A stretch of DNA of 25,000 nucleotides from DATBMY01 sp036554605. GTDB taxonomy: Bacteria; Acidobacteriota; Blastocatellia; UBA7656. Positions 22,739 to 25,000 of this stretch are shown here, piece by piece (position 1 is the stretch's first letter; every line of letters starts with the position of its first letter). The position numbers and the translations under genes were made by a program. Below the pieces are notes generated by a model, which made no database searches, was not told the origin of the DNA, and saw only the letters and a program-made list of their open reading frames with translations. The DNA lies in contig DATBMY010000311.1 of NCBI GenBank assembly GCA_036554605.1, forward strand, positions 1-25,000, in the 5' to 3' direction.

Positions 22739-23704
22739 TTACGCCGAGACGGGGGCGACGCCCACGGCCGATTGAAGCCCTTCGATCACGCGCTGGCGGA
22801 CTTCGGCGAAGTCGCCTTCGACCCGGCACCCGGCGGCATTCTTGTGGCCGCCGCCGCCGAACGATTCCGCTACGCGCGCCACATTATATTTTCCCTTAGA
22901 GCGAAGGCTCACGCGATAGACTCCCTCGGCAAGCTCTTTGAAAAAGGCGACGGCCTCGACCTCGTCTATCGAGAGAGCGTAATTGACTATGCCGTCGGAG
23001 TCCTCTTCGGAAGCGCCCGCCTCGTACATCATATCCCGGTCCATGGTGATCCAGGCTATGCGACCTGATTCGTCGCGCTCTATTTCGGAAAGCACGCGCC
23101 CGAGCAGCTTGATCTTAGAATACGGGTACGAGTAAAAGAGCGCCTGCGATATGCGTGCCGGCTCGACGCCTTTACGGACAAGCTCGGATGCAATCTTGAG
23201 CGTGCGCTCGGTGGTGTTGGAAAAATGAAAGCTTCCGGTGTCTGTAAGCAGCGCCGTGTATATGCACTCGGCTATCTCTTTTGTCACCTCCGTGCCGAGC
23301 GCCTTGCAGAGGTTATAGACCATCTCGCCTACGGCCGCGGCCGTCGGGTCTATCCAATTTATGTCGCCGAACGGCACGGTCGTCGAATGATGATCTATGT
23401 TGACCACGAACTGGTCTTTGAGACTGGGCAGGCCGGGCCGGAAAACGTCGCTGCACTCGATTATAAACGCCGCGTCGAATGATTCCCTCACGTCCTCCTG
23501 CACCAGCACCAGCTCCGAGCCGGGCAGCACGTTATAGGCGGGAGGTATGCGGTCGCGCAATATTACCTCTACCTCTTTGCCCAGGCTCCTCAGCATCCAG
23601 TAGAGGGCGAGCCCCGACCCGATGCCATCGCCGTCCGGGCGTATGTGCGACGTGATCATAAAACGGTGCTTCTGCTCGATGAGTTGTACAACCTGACTTA
23701 GCAT
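22739..23704 (-). CDS. DHH/DHHA1 phosphoesterase, NrnA-like (oligoribonuclease / pAp phosphatase)
   Basis: A 321-residue DHH-family phosphoesterase. Motif I HIRPDGDGIGSGLALYWML (about 20-38), motif III NIDHHSTT (about 110-117) and the C-terminal DHHA1 substrate loop FGGGGHKNAAG are all present. Where many NrnA proteins show an Asp in motif II, this one reads IIECSD, so a Glu precedes the Cys. The protein likely degrades very short RNAs, and possibly 3'-phosphoadenosine 5'-phosphate, using manganese. It lies 85 bp after rbfA in the same direction, as is common in nusA-infB-rbfA-nrnA-truB clusters, which supports the family assignment. The ribosome site before the ATG at 23704 is weak. A GdpP-like role is unlikely because there are no membrane or GGDEF-like parts. 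Confidence 0.93.
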   Translation of the reverse strand: MLSQVVQLIEQKHRFMITSHIRPDGDGIGSGLALYWMLRSLGKEVEVILRDRIPPAYNVLPGSELVLVQEDVRESFDAAFIIECSDVFRPGLPSLKDQFVVNIDHHSTTVPFGDINWIDPTAAAVGEMVYNLCKALGTEVTKEIAECIYTALLTDTGSFHFSNTTERTLKIASELVRKGVEPARISQALFYSYPYSKIKLLGRVLSEIERDESGRIAWITMDRDMMYEAGASEEDSDGIVNYALSIDEVEAVAFFKELAEGVYRVSLRSKGKYNVARVAESFGGGGHKNAAGCRVEGDFAEVRQRVIEGLQSAVGVAPVSA

Positions 23705-23789
23705 GGTCCACTAAAAGGCTTGGGTCTGAGAGTGCCGGATTCTCAGAGTCGGGTTGATAAAGCGTAACCCGCTTACGCGGCGCGATCTT

Positions 23790-24209
23790 TTATCGCTCGC
23801 CGGCCTGGCTCGATGCCGCGTCCGGGGCGTCACCGGCCGGCTGCTCGCCCGCCTGTTCCCGCTCCCGCGCCTTCTCTACCTCCTCACTGAGTATCTCCTC
23901 GATTCTGGTAGCAGTCTCGACAGTCTTATCATGAACGAAATGCAACTCCGGAACGCGCTTCAGTCTCAGCACCGTGCCAAGCTGCTGGCGTATGAAGCCG
24001 GTCGCGCTTCGAAGCGCCGCGAGCGCCTCCGCGGCCTCTTCATCGGTCCCCATCACGCTCACGTAAACTTTCGCGTTCCTCAGATCGGGCGTGATTCTCG
24101 CATCGACTACGGTGACCGGATCGACCCGCGGGTCGTCAAGGTCGCCCGCGATTATCATGCTGATCTCTTCCCTGATCTGCTCGCCGAGGCGCTCTGGTCT
24201 TCTGGACAT
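23790..24209 (-). CDS. rbfA: 30S ribosome-binding factor RbfA
   Basis: A 139-residue protein with a single KH-like fold needed to mature the 30S subunit (16S rRNA 5' helix) and for cold adaptation. The opening RRPERLGEQIREEISMIIAGDLDDPRV and the strand ARITPDLRNAKVYVSVMG are characteristic, as is VPELHFVHDKTVE. The ATG at 24209 gives the usual family length up to about residue 115; thirty extra residues in the upstream frame do not resemble the family. The C-terminal 25 residues are a low-complexity Glu/Ala/Gly-rich tail. It follows infB after about 180 bp that include a hairpin. Confidence 0.94.
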   Translation of the reverse strand: MSRRPERLGEQIREEISMIIAGDLDDPRVDPVTVVDARITPDLRNAKVYVSVMGTDEEAAEALAALRSATGFIRQQLGTVLRLKRVPELHFVHDKTVETATRIEEILSEEVEKAREREQAGEQPAGDAPDAASSQAGER

Positions 24210-24358
24210 CTCGCTTTGTCGCCTTTCTCGCTTACGATTAAACTGGATATAGTAACCGAAAACGCTTAGGGCTTGCAACTTCAGCCTCCTTTGACGCAAG
24301 CGCGCCCTCGCACACTGCGGCCGCGCCTGCGCTCAGAGCGTATCAACTGGAGTTATAG

Positions 24359-24390
24359 TTAAAGCCGCTGCTAACGCGTTGCGGCTTTAA
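24359..24390 (-). terminator. Ten-base-pair hairpin right after infB
   Basis: Perfect arms TTAAAGCCGC and GCGGCTTTAA (24359-24368 and 24381-24390) enclose a 12-base loop. It begins directly after the infB stop codon. There is no long T run after it on the minus strand, so it may be a weak terminator, an attenuator or an mRNA 3'-end protector between infB and rbfA. Confidence 0.5.
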
Positions 24391-25000
24391 TCACAACTGA
24401 GTGGGGGCCACCTCTTCCGTGGTGTACGCCTCGATCACATCGCCGGCTTTCACGTCCTGAAACCGCTCGATCGATATGCCGCACTCGAACCCCTGCCTGA
24501 CCTCGCCAACGTCATCCTTGAACCTGCGCAGCGATTCGATCTTCCCTTCATATATCACTACGTTGTCGCGCAGCACGCGCGCTGTGGTCCGGCGTATCAA
24601 CCCGTCAACCACGTAACAGCCCGCGATCTGCCCGACGCGCGGCACGCGAAACACCTGGCGCACCTCGGCATGTCCGGTGATGACTTCGCGCTTGGTGGCG
24701 TCAAGCAACCCGAGCATCGCCATGCGTATCTCCTCTTCGATCTTGTATATGATCGTGTGGAGGCGTATGTCGACGCCCTCGGCTTCGGCTATCTCTCGCG
24801 CGCGCAGCTCCGGCCTTATGTTGAACCCTATGATGACCGCTGCGCGGTTCATATCTTTCGAGGATGCCGCCGCAAGCATAACATCCGATTCGGTGATTGC
24901 GCCGACGCCCGAGCGGATTATGCGTATTTTTACGCGCTCGGTCGAGAGTTTATTTAGAGCGTCGCGCACGGCTTCGACCGAGCCCTGCACGTCGCCCTTG
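24391..25000 (-). CDS. infB: Translation initiation factor IF-2, C-terminal part (start beyond window edge)
   Basis: About 203 C-terminal residues, open to the right edge of the window. The sequence begins KGDVQGSVEAVRDALNKLS, the well-known start of IF-2 domain 3, and continues with GVGAITESDVMLAAAS, VIIGFNIRPELRAREIAEAEGVDIRLHTIIYKIEEEI and the domain 4 barrel that binds initiator fMet-tRNA (GCYVVDGLIRRTTARVLRDNVVIYEG, then FKDDVGEVRQGFECGISIERFQDVKAGDVIEAY). The GTPase domain lies outside the window. It heads the visible part of an infB-rbfA-nrnA order. Confidence 0.97.
   Translation of the reverse strand, partial: KGDVQGSVEAVRDALNKLSTERVKIRIIRSGVGAITESDVMLAAASSKDMNRAAVIIGFNIRPELRAREIAEAEGVDIRLHTIIYKIEEEIRMAMLGLLDATKREVITGHAEVRQVFRVPRVGQIAGCYVVDGLIRRTTARVLRDNVVIYEGKIESLRRFKDDVGEVRQGFECGISIERFQDVKAGDVIEAYTTEEVAPTQL

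Overview
The window (about 60% GC) looks like a chromosome piece from an Acidobacteriota-type bacterium, possibly Blastocatellia-like. This is an inference from protein style (a serine/threonine kinase fused to TolB-like and TPR regions, the particular sugar-binding-protein family) and from GC-rich hairpin repeats between genes. No rRNA, tRNA, transposase, integrase or CRISPR array was seen.

Region 1 (1-11755) is a sugar catabolism and uptake island. Ten genes run leftward from a promoter/operator at 11387-11415: SMP-30 family lactonase, GntR/FadR regulator, FAH-family hydrolase, IlvD/Edd aldonate dehydratase, two short-chain dehydrogenases, a zinc alcohol dehydrogenase, then an ABC sugar importer (permease, lipoprotein binding protein, double ATPase). 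Together they spell a non-phosphorylative route: sugar oxidised to lactone, lactone to aldonate, dehydration to 2-keto-3-deoxyaldonate, oxidation at C4, and hydrolytic cleavage to pyruvate plus lactate (6-deoxyhexose such as L-fucose or L-rhamnose) or glycolate (pentose). The island is bracketed by two rightward pieces of a second kind of sugar-binding-protein gene. The left piece (1-247) is an intact 3' end cut by the window edge. The right piece (about 11437-11755) is a pseudogene with a nonsense codon, an internal deletion and a frameshift. The two share an 89-bp identical direct repeat.

Region 2 (11756-16264) starts with a gene-poor, AT-richer stretch, then an RDD membrane protein and a zinc-less quinone-oxidoreductase-like MDR protein (both rightward). 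These converge on leftward lutB-lutC (lactate oxidation), which lie just downstream of uvrA. Lactate oxidation could consume a product of the Region 1 pathway.

Region 3 (16344-22152) holds uvrA (leftward) and a large soluble Ser/Thr kinase (rightward) with a clear sigma70-like promoter. Between them is a 370-bp nested palindrome with octamer polypurine arms. A related half-element abuts the kinase stop codon and is followed by a 180-bp cloverleaf-like inverted repeat and other hairpin repeats.

Region 4 (22739-25000) is a conserved translation/RNA cluster on the minus strand: infB (3' part only), rbfA and an NrnA-like DHH phosphoesterase.

The most novel signal is the repeat family at 19251-19617 and 22145-22260. 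Its three half-copies conserve hairpin positions while the stem bases change in compensating pairs, which suggests a selected DNA or RNA fold.
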